Source of the DNA: Enterovibrio paralichthyis
GTDB taxonomy: Bacteria; Pseudomonadota; Gammaproteobacteria; Enterobacterales; Vibrionaceae
Direction of reading: 5' to 3'
Length of the DNA: 64,000 bases
Assembly: GCF_019209835.1 (NCBI RefSeq)
Contig: NZ_JAHUTS010000018.1
Location: forward strand, 1-64,000
Shown here: positions 27,341-34,649 of the stretch, piece after piece
Layout: each line of letters opens with the position of its first letter
Position numbering within the stretch: position 1 is the stretch's first letter
The notes under the pieces: model-generated
Databases searched by the model: none
Told to the model about the DNA's origin: nothing
Seen by the model: only the letters and a program-made list of their open reading frames with translations
Position numbers and translations under genes: made by a program

Positions 27341-28474
27341 ATGATGACGACAATTAAATCGAAACTTTCAGACATTTACACCATACAGCACGGAAGACAC
27401 AGCACCATCAACGCCATTGAAGGGCTAAGGGCCATTGCTGCCTTTATGGTGTTTGTTGTTCACTATGCGGCGCAGTTTACTCCCTGGATAGATACCCACT
27501 CTTTAACATGGGAACTCATCGTCTACTACCGTCATATCGGCGCCAAAGGTGTTGAACTCTTTTTCGTCATCAGCGGCTTTCTTATCTACGGCATCATCAT
27601 TGGGAAGGACACCCCTTTTGTCACTTATTTCTGGCGCAGGATCGTCAGACTCTATCCTGTATTTCTGGTTGTTCTCGCCTTATACATCGCATTGTCTTTC
27701 GTTTTTAGCAGTGAAAACAAAATCCCTGACGGCATAGGTCAGGCCACTCTCTATATCATTTCCAACATTTTAATGCTCCCCGGCCTTTTTGATATCAAGC
27801 CAATCATTACCGTCGCTTGGAGCCTGAGTTATGAAATGTTCCTTTATCTGGCACTGCCGGTATTCGTCTATGTCCTTCAAATGCGCAGCTGGGAAAGTGA
27901 AACGCGCATACGTTTCCTCGCAGTCTTGTCCATTCTGGGCTTTGTCGTTATCTATGCAGGGTATGACTCCCATCAAAAGATGGTTCTCTTCCTGGCGGGA
28001 ATGTTGATGTATGAATTGAAAAACAGACCTTTGCTACAGAGCGACAACCCCTTATCAAGCAACGCATTTCTCCTGACTATCCTGGCAATTATCATCATCC
28101 GGATATTTTCATTGGATAGCGTATTGCTTCTGCCAGCCCTCTTTATTGGCTTTTTCTTCACCTTCGCGTCATGTCTGAATAAAAACAGCAAATTCAGCCA
28201 ACTCTGCTCTACGCCGTTTCTGAGGTATTACGGCAACATGAGTTACTCCTATTACTTGATCCATGGGATCACCCTAAAGTTCTTCTTCATGGTCATGGCT
28301 GTCTTTATTCCACCAAATCACCAATGGGACTTGGCACTGTATGTTTGGTTCCTGCCGGCGTTTGCTTTCACATGGGTCACCTCTACCGTGCTCTTCCTCC
28401 TGGTTGAAAAACCGTATTCTTTGATGAAAAAACCAGCAAGAGATAGAGAAAAGAAGAGCACAAAGGCCATTTGA
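27341..28474 (+). CDS. Membrane acyltransferase (acyltransferase 3/OafA-like)
   Basis: A 377-residue protein with about ten membrane helices. It opens with NAIEGLRAIAAFMVFVVHY, the acyltransferase-3 start in which the His is the proposed catalytic residue. GVELFFVISGFLIYGIII and FWRRIVRLYPVFLVVLALY follow, and VAWSLSYEMFLYLALPV contains the conserved S-Y-E. GGAG lies about 11 bp before the first of two ATGs. It is separated from the sulfotransferase by 101 bp but runs the same way. It likely O-acetylates or O-acylates a sugar of the surface polysaccharide at the inner membrane. Confidence 0.92.
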   Translation: MMTTIKSKLSDIYTIQHGRHSTINAIEGLRAIAAFMVFVVHYAAQFTPWIDTHSLTWELIVYYRHIGAKGVELFFVISGFLIYGIIIGKDTPFVTYFWRRIVRLYPVFLVVLALYIALSFVFSSENKIPDGIGQATLYIISNILMLPGLFDIKPIITVAWSLSYEMFLYLALPVFVYVLQMRSWESETRIRFLAVLSILGFVVIYAGYDSHQKMVLFLAGMLMYELKNRPLLQSDNPLSSNAFLLTILAIIIIRIFSLDSVLLLPALFIGFFFTFASCLNKNSKFSQLCSTPFLRYYGNMSYSYYLIHGITLKFFFMVMAVFIPPNHQWDLALYVWFLPAFAFTWVTSTVLFLLVEKPYSLMKKPARDREKKSTKAI

Positions 28475-28567
28475 TGCACTGTATAAACGATGATTAAAAC
28501 ATGGGGATTTGTGAGCATTGTCGTGACGGTATCAACATCCAAGTAGCAGAGTGTGTATCCAGGTGAT

Positions 28568-28592
28568 ATATTTTCATGAATCATGAAAATAT
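28568..28592. promoter_or_regulatory. Perfect 25-bp palindrome, probable operator of the AbiE-type operon
   Basis: Twelve bases on each side of a single central A are exactly complementary: ATATTTTCATGA at 28568-28579 and TCATGAAAATAT at 28581-28592. A third partial half-site (GTGAAAAT) overlaps the start codon. The palindrome ends 7 bp before the GTG, so a bound protein would block transcription or initiation. AbiEi antitoxins are known to bind inverted repeats in their own promoter, which makes this the natural candidate. Confidence 0.65.
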
Positions 28593-28599
28593 TTAAGTC

Positions 28600-29586
28600 G
28601 TGAAAATGAATCAGCAGATACTAAGCCAAGCCCTGGATGCACTGCCTGAGCATATTGAGGTCGCCGATGTTCACTATCAACCTACGACGACACCTGACAG
28701 TGGCGTGGATGCATCGGTGACGCTGACGATAGCCGGTGAGGCGCGCACCTTTAATGCTGAAGTAAAGCGCATTCACCGCAAAGCCTCACTGGATACGTTT
28801 TTACAAACTCACCATCCGCATGAAACCCTGCTGATCTGTAACCCACTCAGCACTTTCTTACGCCAGTACAGTGAAGAAAAGGGGATCAACTACCTTGATG
28901 AAGCCGGTAATGCCCATATTGTGCAGCCCGGCTTTTTTCTGCATATCGAAGGCAAGAAAGGCGAAAAGATTCGGGATGCTCGCCCAACATTGAGTGAGGG
29001 GATCATGAAATGCCTGTTTGCCCTGCTGGTTGATGAAGACCTCCTGAACCAGCCCTATGAAATCATGGCGAAAAAAGCCGGTGTTTCGCTGGGGATGGTC
29101 AGTAAAACGATGAAGTTCCTCATCGAGATTCAGGCGATCCCGAAAGACAAGAAATCCCGTCGCTTTTTGGATAAGTCAGCACTCATTCAACAATGGCTGG
29201 TTTCCTATCCTCAAGTGCTCAGAAAAAAGCTGGCGCCTTTCAGGGTGAAAACCCCGCTTCACTGGCAAGAGATAGCACTGGAAGAAGGGGAAATCTGGGG
29301 TGGGGAAGTAGCGGCAGCATTGATGACGAACTACCTTGTTCCCGAAGAGTACTGGCTGTTTACCCGCGAGCCGATGCAGAAAAAGATGCGGGATCTTCAC
29401 GCACGCCCATCCGCTGACGGCCAGCTCCTGCTTGCAGCTCCATTTTGGGGAGCAAGCCTGACAGTATCCCCCAGCGCTCAGGCACTGCTCACTGTAGCAG
29501 AGCTTCTGGCCAGCAATGACAGCCGTAACAGAGAAGCAGCCGAGATCTTAAATGACCAATACTTACACCTTAAATCACTCCCTTAA
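28600..29586 (+). CDS. AbiEi-like antitoxin of a type IV toxin-antitoxin system
   Basis: A 328-residue protein. Residues about 140-185 form a winged helix: LNQPYEIMAKKAGVSLGMVSKTMKFL. The N-terminal part (TFNAEVKRIHRKASLDTFL, then ETLLICNPLS) looks like a PD-(D/E)XK-like fold often seen in the AbiEi_2 group. The C-terminal part (HWQEIALEEGEIWGGEVAAALMTNYLVPEEYWLF) matches the AbiEi C-terminal domain. The start may be GTG 28600 or ATG 28606; neither has a clear ribosome site. It overlaps the toxin gene by 35 bp. By analogy it represses its own operon through the palindrome at 28568 and offsets the toxin without direct binding. Confidence 0.78.
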   Translation: MKMNQQILSQALDALPEHIEVADVHYQPTTTPDSGVDASVTLTIAGEARTFNAEVKRIHRKASLDTFLQTHHPHETLLICNPLSTFLRQYSEEKGINYLDEAGNAHIVQPGFFLHIEGKKGEKIRDARPTLSEGIMKCLFALLVDEDLLNQPYEIMAKKAGVSLGMVSKTMKFLIEIQAIPKDKKSRRFLDKSALIQQWLVSYPQVLRKKLAPFRVKTPLHWQEIALEEGEIWGGEVAAALMTNYLVPEEYWLFTREPMQKKMRDLHARPSADGQLLLAAPFWGASLTVSPSAQALLTVAELLASNDSRNREAAEILNDQYLHLKSLP

Positions 29587-30373
29587 CCCGCAGTTTGAGC
29601 GGGCGCTCGAAAGCCTGGTGCGTATCGTCAACGGGCTTGGAGTCGCTTATTTCATTGCAGGTGCCACCGCCCGAGATGTGGTGCTGCATGGCATTCATGG
29701 TTACCCACCCATCAGGGCAACCCGGGATATCGATACCGCCATTTTGGTCGACAGCTGGGATAGCTTTCAGACGCTCAGAGAAAATCTGCTAAAGGCAGGA
29801 TTACAAACCACCCGTGTCGAGCACCAGCTCATTGAGCCGGTAACAAAGTTACCCATTGATATTATTCCGTTCGGCGCAGTCGCTGACGAGAAAGGGGACA
29901 TATCCTGGCCACCACATTTTGACATTACGATGTCCGTTGCCGGTTTTCAGGAAGCTTATGAGTCATCCCTTACCGTGACTTGGAACGAACTCACTTTTCA
30001 GGTGGCTTCTCTGCCGGGTATTGCCCTATTGAAGTTAATTGCCTGGCTAGAGCGCGGCGCGAATAGCCGCAAAGACGCGACGGATTTTTTCACGGTGTTG
30101 AGCCGCTACCATGAGATTCATGACGGGCGATTGTGGGAGGACTATGTTCCCGGCGACACGCTCGGATATGACGTTGAAAGGCAGGGGGCGTATTTGCTTG
30201 GCTTCGACTTAACGCCTTTACTGAGCGTTTCAACATCCCATGCACTGGCAACGATTCGAGATAAAAAGCACGACCCTTTTATCGCTGCAATCACGGCCAC
30301 ACATCGCGGCACTGACGTTGATAGAGTCAGCCAACTGCTGTCAGATTTTTGGTTGGGATGTGGCATCAGTTAA
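29552..30373 (+). CDS. AbiEii-like nucleotidyltransferase toxin
   Basis: A 273-residue protein of the AbiEii/AbiGii (DUF1814-like) nucleotidyltransferase group. The fold shows YFIAGATARDVVLHG in place of the usual GG..AL loop, then RATRDIDTAILVD with the catalytic Asp pair, KLPIDIIPFG with the third acidic residue, and LLKLIAWLERGANSRKDATDF with the conserved Lys-Asp motif. AbiEii toxins are thought to modify nucleic acid, such as tRNA ends, with nucleotides; the activity here is inferred. It overlaps the antitoxin gene by 35 bp, consistent with coupling. The operon lies between polysaccharide and copper genes. Confidence 0.8.
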   Translation: MTNTYTLNHSLNPQFERALESLVRIVNGLGVAYFIAGATARDVVLHGIHGYPPIRATRDIDTAILVDSWDSFQTLRENLLKAGLQTTRVEHQLIEPVTKLPIDIIPFGAVADEKGDISWPPHFDITMSVAGFQEAYESSLTVTWNELTFQVASLPGIALLKLIAWLERGANSRKDATDFFTVLSRYHEIHDGRLWEDYVPGDTLGYDVERQGAYLLGFDLTPLLSVSTSHALATIRDKKHDPFIAAITATHRGTDVDRVSQLLSDFWLGCGIS

Positions 30374-30424
30374 GGGAGAGATGTGTGGTCGGTGTTAGGA
30401 CGCCATTTCTCCATCGCTAAACTC

Positions 30425-30446
30425 AAAATGACAAAATTGTCATCTC
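30425..30446. promoter_or_regulatory. CusR/CopR-type box upstream of the DUF3316-like gene
   Basis: AAAATGACAA, AA, TTGTCAT fits the E. coli CusR consensus (AAAATGACAA-N2-TTGTCATTTT) except for two bases at the right end. The core 30428-30443 is a perfect palindrome. It lies about 75 bp before the start of the DUF3316-like gene and suggests control by the CusRS pair encoded just downstream. Confidence 0.75.
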
Positions 30447-30521
30447 GTCGATAGGCGGGTGTCAGAGTGTACTCGCGATACTGCACTTCAGACACACAGC
30501 AACCTAAAGACAGGTGATGAT

Positions 30522-30899
30522 ATGAAAACGCTAACACACATTGCAGCTACAGCTGCCATCGTACTTGCCAGCACCACAGCAATTGCAGAGCCACTAAACA
30601 GCACTGCCAAATTTACCTCAATCACAGAAACCCGCTCCATTGAAATGCCTGCTGCTGAAAATAAGCAAGATGCTTACGACTGGGCATATGTCCAGCTTCA
30701 AAACCTGCAGTCGCAAACGCCGGAGCAACTGAAGAAGTCTCTAAAGGTCTGGTCGCCATCCAACATAAAAAGTAACTCACTACACTTGAAAGACCAGGGG
30801 TTTGTCACTGTCGAAGAGCGCATGAACAATGACGGCGACCTCGAATATGTGGGTATTGCCAATGTCCGATACCACTATTTGAACCGCGAAGACAATTAA
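30522..30899 (+). CDS. Small exported DUF3316-like protein, probably copper-controlled
   Basis: A 125-residue protein with a clear signal peptide, MKTLTHIAATAAIVLASTTA, cleaved at or near IAEP. The mature part, about 100 residues, has a repeated alternation typical of the DUF3316 family of Vibrionaceae: ETRSIEMPAAENKQDAYDWAY, then SLKVWSPSNIKSNSLHL, then VTVEERMNNDGDLEYVGIANV. The frame extends upstream to 30459, but ATG 30522 has AGG eight bases before it and begins the signal peptide. A CusR-type box precedes it and a terminator follows at 30919. It is probably a periplasmic protein of the copper response. The function of the family is not established. Confidence 0.72.
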   Translation: MKTLTHIAATAAIVLASTTAIAEPLNSTAKFTSITETRSIEMPAAENKQDAYDWAYVQLQNLQSQTPEQLKKSLKVWSPSNIKSNSLHLKDQGFVTVEERMNNDGDLEYVGIANVRYHYLNREDN

Positions 30900-30918
30900 C
30901 GGTCTCTTAAGTCAGGCA

Positions 30919-30957
30919 ATGGGTACTCGGCAGGAAAAACTGCCGGGTGCCCTCTTT
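30919..30957 (+). terminator. Rho-independent terminator after the DUF3316-like gene
   Basis: GGGTACTCGGCAG and CTGCCGGGTGCCC form a 13-bp stem with two imperfect positions around a GAAAAA loop, followed by CTCTTTTCG. It separates this gene from cusR. Confidence 0.75.
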
Positions 30958-31060
30958 TCGTTTGGGCGGTGATAGCAGCGATCCCTTCTCTGCTAGAGTT
31001 AATCTCATAATAACCAGAATAATCACAGTCTTGTGATATGACATTTTGCCGGGGAAATGG

Positions 31061-31753
31061 ATGAAATTGCTCGTCATTGAAGATGAAGTTAAAGCGGGTG
31101 CATATCTTAAAAAGGGGCTGACAGAATCAGGCTATGTTGTTGATTTGGCTTCCGATGGCGTGGACGGTCTCTACATGATCACCAGCGGTGAATACAACCT
31201 GGTCATTCTCGACATCATGCTGCCGAAACTTGATGGCTGGCAGATACTTAACACCATGAGAAGCAACAACATCAATACGCCGGTTATTTTGCTCACGGCC
31301 AAAGAGCATGTCGAAGACAGGGTGAAAGGTTTTGAGCTGGGCGCCAATGACTACCTGATCAAACCTTACGCCTTTGCAGAATTACTCGCGCGCATACAAA
31401 ACCTTCTCCGTAATTTCACTCCTCCTCAGAACAGCGGTGCGGGTCACCACATCATGACCATGGCAGATTTGGAATTAGATCTGCTAAAACGCACGGCGAA
31501 ACGCCGAGGAGAAACCATTCATCTCACCGCCAAAGAGTACCAACTGCTGGAACTGCTGATGCGCAAAGAAGGCCAGGTGCTTTCCCGAACCACGATCGCT
31601 TCTTTGGTATGGGACATGAATTTTGACAGCGACACCAACGTCATCGACGTCGCGATAAAACGGATAAGAAACAAGATAGATAAGCCTTACGACAATCCTC
31701 TTATCCATACCATTCGAGGAATGGGCTATAAAATGGAGGATTTAAGCCAGTGA
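31061..31753 (+). CDS. cusR: Copper response regulator, CusR/CopR family
   Basis: A 230-residue OmpR-type response regulator. The receiver domain has the acidic pocket in IEDE, the phosphorylatable Asp51 in LVILDIMLPKLDGW and the switch residues in LLTAKEH and LIKPYAF. The DNA-binding winged helix (about 130-228) ends IHTIRGMGYKMED, typical of the heavy-metal regulators CusR, CopR and SilR. ATG 31061 is chosen because GGGGAAA precedes it; the frame starts at 31046. It overlaps the sensor kinase gene by 4 bp. Two CusR-type boxes, at 30425 and 36509, are its expected targets. Confidence 0.92.
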   Translation: MKLLVIEDEVKAGAYLKKGLTESGYVVDLASDGVDGLYMITSGEYNLVILDIMLPKLDGWQILNTMRSNNINTPVILLTAKEHVEDRVKGFELGANDYLIKPYAFAELLARIQNLLRNFTPPQNSGAGHHIMTMADLELDLLKRTAKRRGETIHLTAKEYQLLELLMRKEGQVLSRTTIASLVWDMNFDSDTNVIDVAIKRIRNKIDKPYDNPLIHTIRGMGYKMEDLSQ

Positions 31754-33099
31754 CGTGGTTTTCACTCTATTCAATGAAGAACAGATTGATCCTGATGTTC
31801 ATGGCTTTTTCTGTACTGGTTTATTTGTTTGTCGCGTCAATTATCGAAACCTCCCTCAAGTATCACTTCTACGATCAGGACTACCAGCACACTAAGGACA
31901 AATACGACGCAATTAGCTGGGGCGAGGTACTGCGCGAGCCTCCGGAAAACCTCGTCGGGCGGATAAACACGACCGTCGACTATTGGGTCTTGAAGAACAA
32001 CCATGTCGTCGCCACGAATTCAGGCATACCGCTCCAGGCAGGTATGCCTGAAACGCTTTTATCTGCCTTTCAATCAGGGAAGCAATTGGATGAATGGGAG
32101 GACGAACAAGGACTATACCGCCCTTTTTTGTTCGACGCCGGTGACCAGTTCTATGTGTTAATGGTGCAAAAAATTGATGGCCACCTGCAGTTTTTCAAAC
32201 AGTTGAGAGTCGTGCTTCTGTGGTCTGCGCTTTTGGTCGTATTGCTGGCAATCGCATTTAGCATTGTCGCCGTCAATCTCGGCTTAAAGCCCCTCAAGCA
32301 TGTTCAGAACCACTTAAAAACCGTTAACCCAAACAATCTGGATGTTGTCATACCCACTGACAACTTGCCCGATGAACTCCGGGACCTGGTCACGATTCAG
32401 AATGACATGCTAAAAAAGCTCAATTTAGGCTTTAGCCGCTTGTCGGAATTTTCGTCTGATATCGCCCACGAACTCAAAACGCCACTGTCAAATATCAATA
32501 CGCAAACTCAGGTGACCCTCGCGTCGACAAGAAGCGTTGAAGAGTATCAGGATGTGCTGCAATCCAACCTTGAAGAAATCGAGCGGATAACCAAAACGAT
32601 CGATGACATCCTCTACATTGCCAAAGCAAAAAACGCATTACTCATACGGACCAATACGAAATTTGCAGTAGAAACTGAAATCGACCGTATTGCTGATTAC
32701 TTCAGTATTCTTGGCGAAGAAAAAGGTATCGACATCATTACCCGTGGCCATGCTTTTTTATCTGTCGACAAGAACATGCTGGAACGCGCAGTCACGAATT
32801 TGCTGACCAACGCCTTGAGCCATGCAGATCACGCATCCAACATCACCATTGAGGTCCTCAACCTTCCCAACGAAGTCTGTATTTTGGTGGAAAACCAAGG
32901 GGATACCATTCCGGAAGCGTCGCTACCCTACCTGTTTGACCGTTTCTATCGGGTTGATAAATCGAGAAAACATGAAAGCTCCGTCGGCAGCGGTCTTGGT
33001 CTGGCAATCACTCAATCGATTATGGAAGCCTATGATGGCTCTGTGTCTGTAGAATCAAAACACCGGCGCACCGTCTTTACCCTGACGTTCCCTAAATGA
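31750..33099 (+). CDS. cusS: Copper sensor histidine kinase, CusS family
   Basis: A 449-residue sensor kinase with membrane helices near residues 12-32 and 155-178 and a periplasmic sensor of about 120 residues between them. A HAMP linker follows, then the phosphoacceptor His240 in SDIAHELKTPLSNI. The ATPase domain has N (AVTNLLTNALSHA), a G1-like box and GSGLGLAITQSIMEAY. It starts with GTG 31750 overlapping the cusR stop (GTGA); an internal ATG at 31774 is the alternative. It is expected to sense periplasmic copper or silver and phosphorylate CusR. The periplasmic part shows only a few Met and His residues, so the metal site is not obvious. Confidence 0.9.
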   Translation: MTWFSLYSMKNRLILMFMAFSVLVYLFVASIIETSLKYHFYDQDYQHTKDKYDAISWGEVLREPPENLVGRINTTVDYWVLKNNHVVATNSGIPLQAGMPETLLSAFQSGKQLDEWEDEQGLYRPFLFDAGDQFYVLMVQKIDGHLQFFKQLRVVLLWSALLVVLLAIAFSIVAVNLGLKPLKHVQNHLKTVNPNNLDVVIPTDNLPDELRDLVTIQNDMLKKLNLGFSRLSEFSSDIAHELKTPLSNINTQTQVTLASTRSVEEYQDVLQSNLEEIERITKTIDDILYIAKAKNALLIRTNTKFAVETEIDRIADYFSILGEEKGIDIITRGHAFLSVDKNMLERAVTNLLTNALSHADHASNITIEVLNLPNEVCILVENQGDTIPEASLPYLFDRFYRVDKSRKHESSVGSGLGLAITQSIMEAYDGSVSVESKHRRTVFTLTFPK

Positions 33100-33215
33100 C
33101 CGCTTGATAACTTTGGGAACCGCCAATACTGAAAGCCATATCACGCCTTGTAGGTTGGCTTACCGCCAGCACAAGACTCCTTTTACTTCCGCTGCTTTCC
33201 TTCGTTTTTACGCAA

Positions 33216-33240
33216 TAAAAAGGCCGCTAGTGATAGCGGC
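33216..33240 (-). terminator. Terminator after the leftward copper operon
   Basis: On the minus strand GCCGCTA and TAGCGGC make a 7-bp stem with a TCAC loop, followed by CTTTTTATTG. It lies about 35 bp after the cupredoxin stop. Confidence 0.75.
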
Positions 33241-33274
33241 AACGTTTCTTGGATATTGGCGTTTCTTATTGGTA

Positions 33275-33757
33275 TCAGTTTACAGAGACCTTTCCTACCA
33301 TTCCCGCTTCCATATGACCCGGGATGAGGCAGGCAAAGTCGACGTCACCCTGCTCTTCAAATTTCCATATGAGTGCAGACATTTGACCTGGTTGAAGTGT
33401 GATCATATTGCTTTCCTGATGCTGCATATTCGGCATTTGGCGCATCATTTCAGCATGGTTTTTCATGTTGTCGAGCGAACCAATCACCAGCTCATGGGGG
33501 ATTTTCCCTTCATTTTTGACGAAGATTCGCACCGTTTCGCCAACATCTGCTGAAAATTGAGAGGGTGTAAATGTCATCGTGTCGTTCATCGACACTTTGA
33601 TGGTCTTCGTCACATCAGCTGCATTGCCCGGGCTACCCACTGTCTCTGTATTCATCGGTTTGCCATGCATTTTTTCCCCGTGACCGACATCGGCGAGCAC
33701 ATTTCCCGAAAGCAAAGCAGCCACAAGGGCAAGTCCTATGGTTGTTTTACGGATCAT
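33275..33757 (-). CDS. Periplasmic cupredoxin (CopI-like copper tolerance protein)
   Basis: A 160-residue exported cupredoxin. The signal peptide MIRKTTIGLALVAALLSGNV ends before LADVG. The type-1 copper ligands are visible: His88 in KIPHELVIG, Cys143 and His148 in FACLIPGHME, and a Met at 149 or 153. A Met- and His-rich loop (HAEMMRQMPNMQH, about 101-113) may give a second copper site. The family includes CopI-type proteins that protect the periplasm from Cu(I). It lies 29 bp downstream of copB in the same direction, with a terminator after it. Confidence 0.9.
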   Translation of the reverse strand: MIRKTTIGLALVAALLSGNVLADVGHGEKMHGKPMNTETVGSPGNAADVTKTIKVSMNDTMTFTPSQFSADVGETVRIFVKNEGKIPHELVIGSLDNMKNHAEMMRQMPNMQHQESNMITLQPGQMSALIWKFEEQGDVDFACLIPGHMEAGMVGKVSVN

Positions 33758-33785
33758 TTTGTTCTCCTTTCTACACAGTTAGTGA

Positions 33786-34649
33786 TCAGAACCAGATGCG
33801 AACGCCAGCAACCCAGAGTGTCTCGTCCGGTGTTTTACTACTGTCTTTTCCAAAATCTGTTTGCCACTCAACACCAAGGTAGGGCGCGAACTTGCGCGAG
33901 AACTCATAACGTACACGCAATCCGGTAGCCATTTCCGGTGTCAGCCTGCTGATATCCCACTCAGTGTCATCCTTTCCGTAAGTGCGCAATGCGATAGATG
34001 GCTGGGCAATCAGTCTTTGCGTAAGCAGGACTTCGTACTCCGCTTCAACATCTACAGCCACCTGCCCGTTTTCACCCACCGCCAACATCGCATCCACTTC
34101 AAACCAATACGGCGCCAACCCTTTGAAGCCTGCCGTTACCCAGAAGCGATCATTGCTATCAAGGGTGTCGTAACGGACACCACCCTGAACATCCCAAAAC
34201 GATGAGATGGCATGGCGCCACAGCAAATTGGAAGATGATTCATCCAACTCGCCATCGACGATATCCCCTTCGCTTTGCAACACCACTTTGTTGTAGTCGC
34301 CACCGTAGAAGACCTCGCCTTCGTAATTTATGGGGTCATCTCCATGCCGGAAATCCTGATATTCCAGACGGTCTAAACGCAGACCCCAGAAGTGTTTTTG
34401 GTCGGCCAGTTCTGGGCTTGCCACGCCATCCAACAAGTAAGGCCCTGAATTTAGTGTGAGACCGCCAGAATATTCATTCGGGTCGCGGCCAGCCGTCATC
34501 TCCTGGCTCGGTTCTGTTAATGCCATCCCATCGTGACCCGCAGGCTCAGCGCCAGCATTCGCGGTGGCGGAAAGCGCTGCAACCAGTGCCAGGGTCATCA
34601 TGCTTTGGCGCATGAGCAGACTGTGCGTTTTTTGGGTTTGAATCTTCAT
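33786..34649 (-). CDS. copB: Copper resistance outer-membrane protein CopB
   Basis: A 287-residue outer-membrane protein. After a signal peptide (MRQSMMTLALVAALSATANA region) comes a short linker and then a barrel with the CopB pattern: FWGLRLDRLEYQDFRHG, LLWRHAISSFWDVQGGVRYDT, then GLRVRYEFSRKFAPYLGVEW and DETLWVAGVRIWF at the end. ATG 34649 overlaps the copA stop (ATGA); the frame could extend to 34715 but not with a plausible signal peptide. The Met- and His-rich N-terminal repeat of longer CopB proteins is reduced to one short segment (EPAGHDGMALTEPSQEM). Expected to work with CopA in periplasmic copper handling. Confidence 0.92.
   Translation of the reverse strand: MKIQTQKTHSLLMRQSMMTLALVAALSATANAGAEPAGHDGMALTEPSQEMTAGRDPNEYSGGLTLNSGPYLLDGVASPELADQKHFWGLRLDRLEYQDFRHGDDPINYEGEVFYGGDYNKVVLQSEGDIVDGELDESSSNLLWRHAISSFWDVQGGVRYDTLDSNDRFWVTAGFKGLAPYWFEVDAMLAVGENGQVAVDVEAEYEVLLTQRLIAQPSIALRTYGKDDTEWDISRLTPEMATGLRVRYEFSRKFAPYLGVEWQTDFGKDSSKTPDETLWVAGVRIWF

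Noticed and set aside
28606..29586. A start at ATG 28606 for the AbiEi-like gene instead of GTG 28600
   Set aside because: Cannot be decided: neither has a clear ribosome site and they differ by two codons only. The longer one is listed.
31022..31060. CusR-type box right before cusR
   Set aside because: TATGACATTTT resembles half a site, but there is no second half at the needed spacing.
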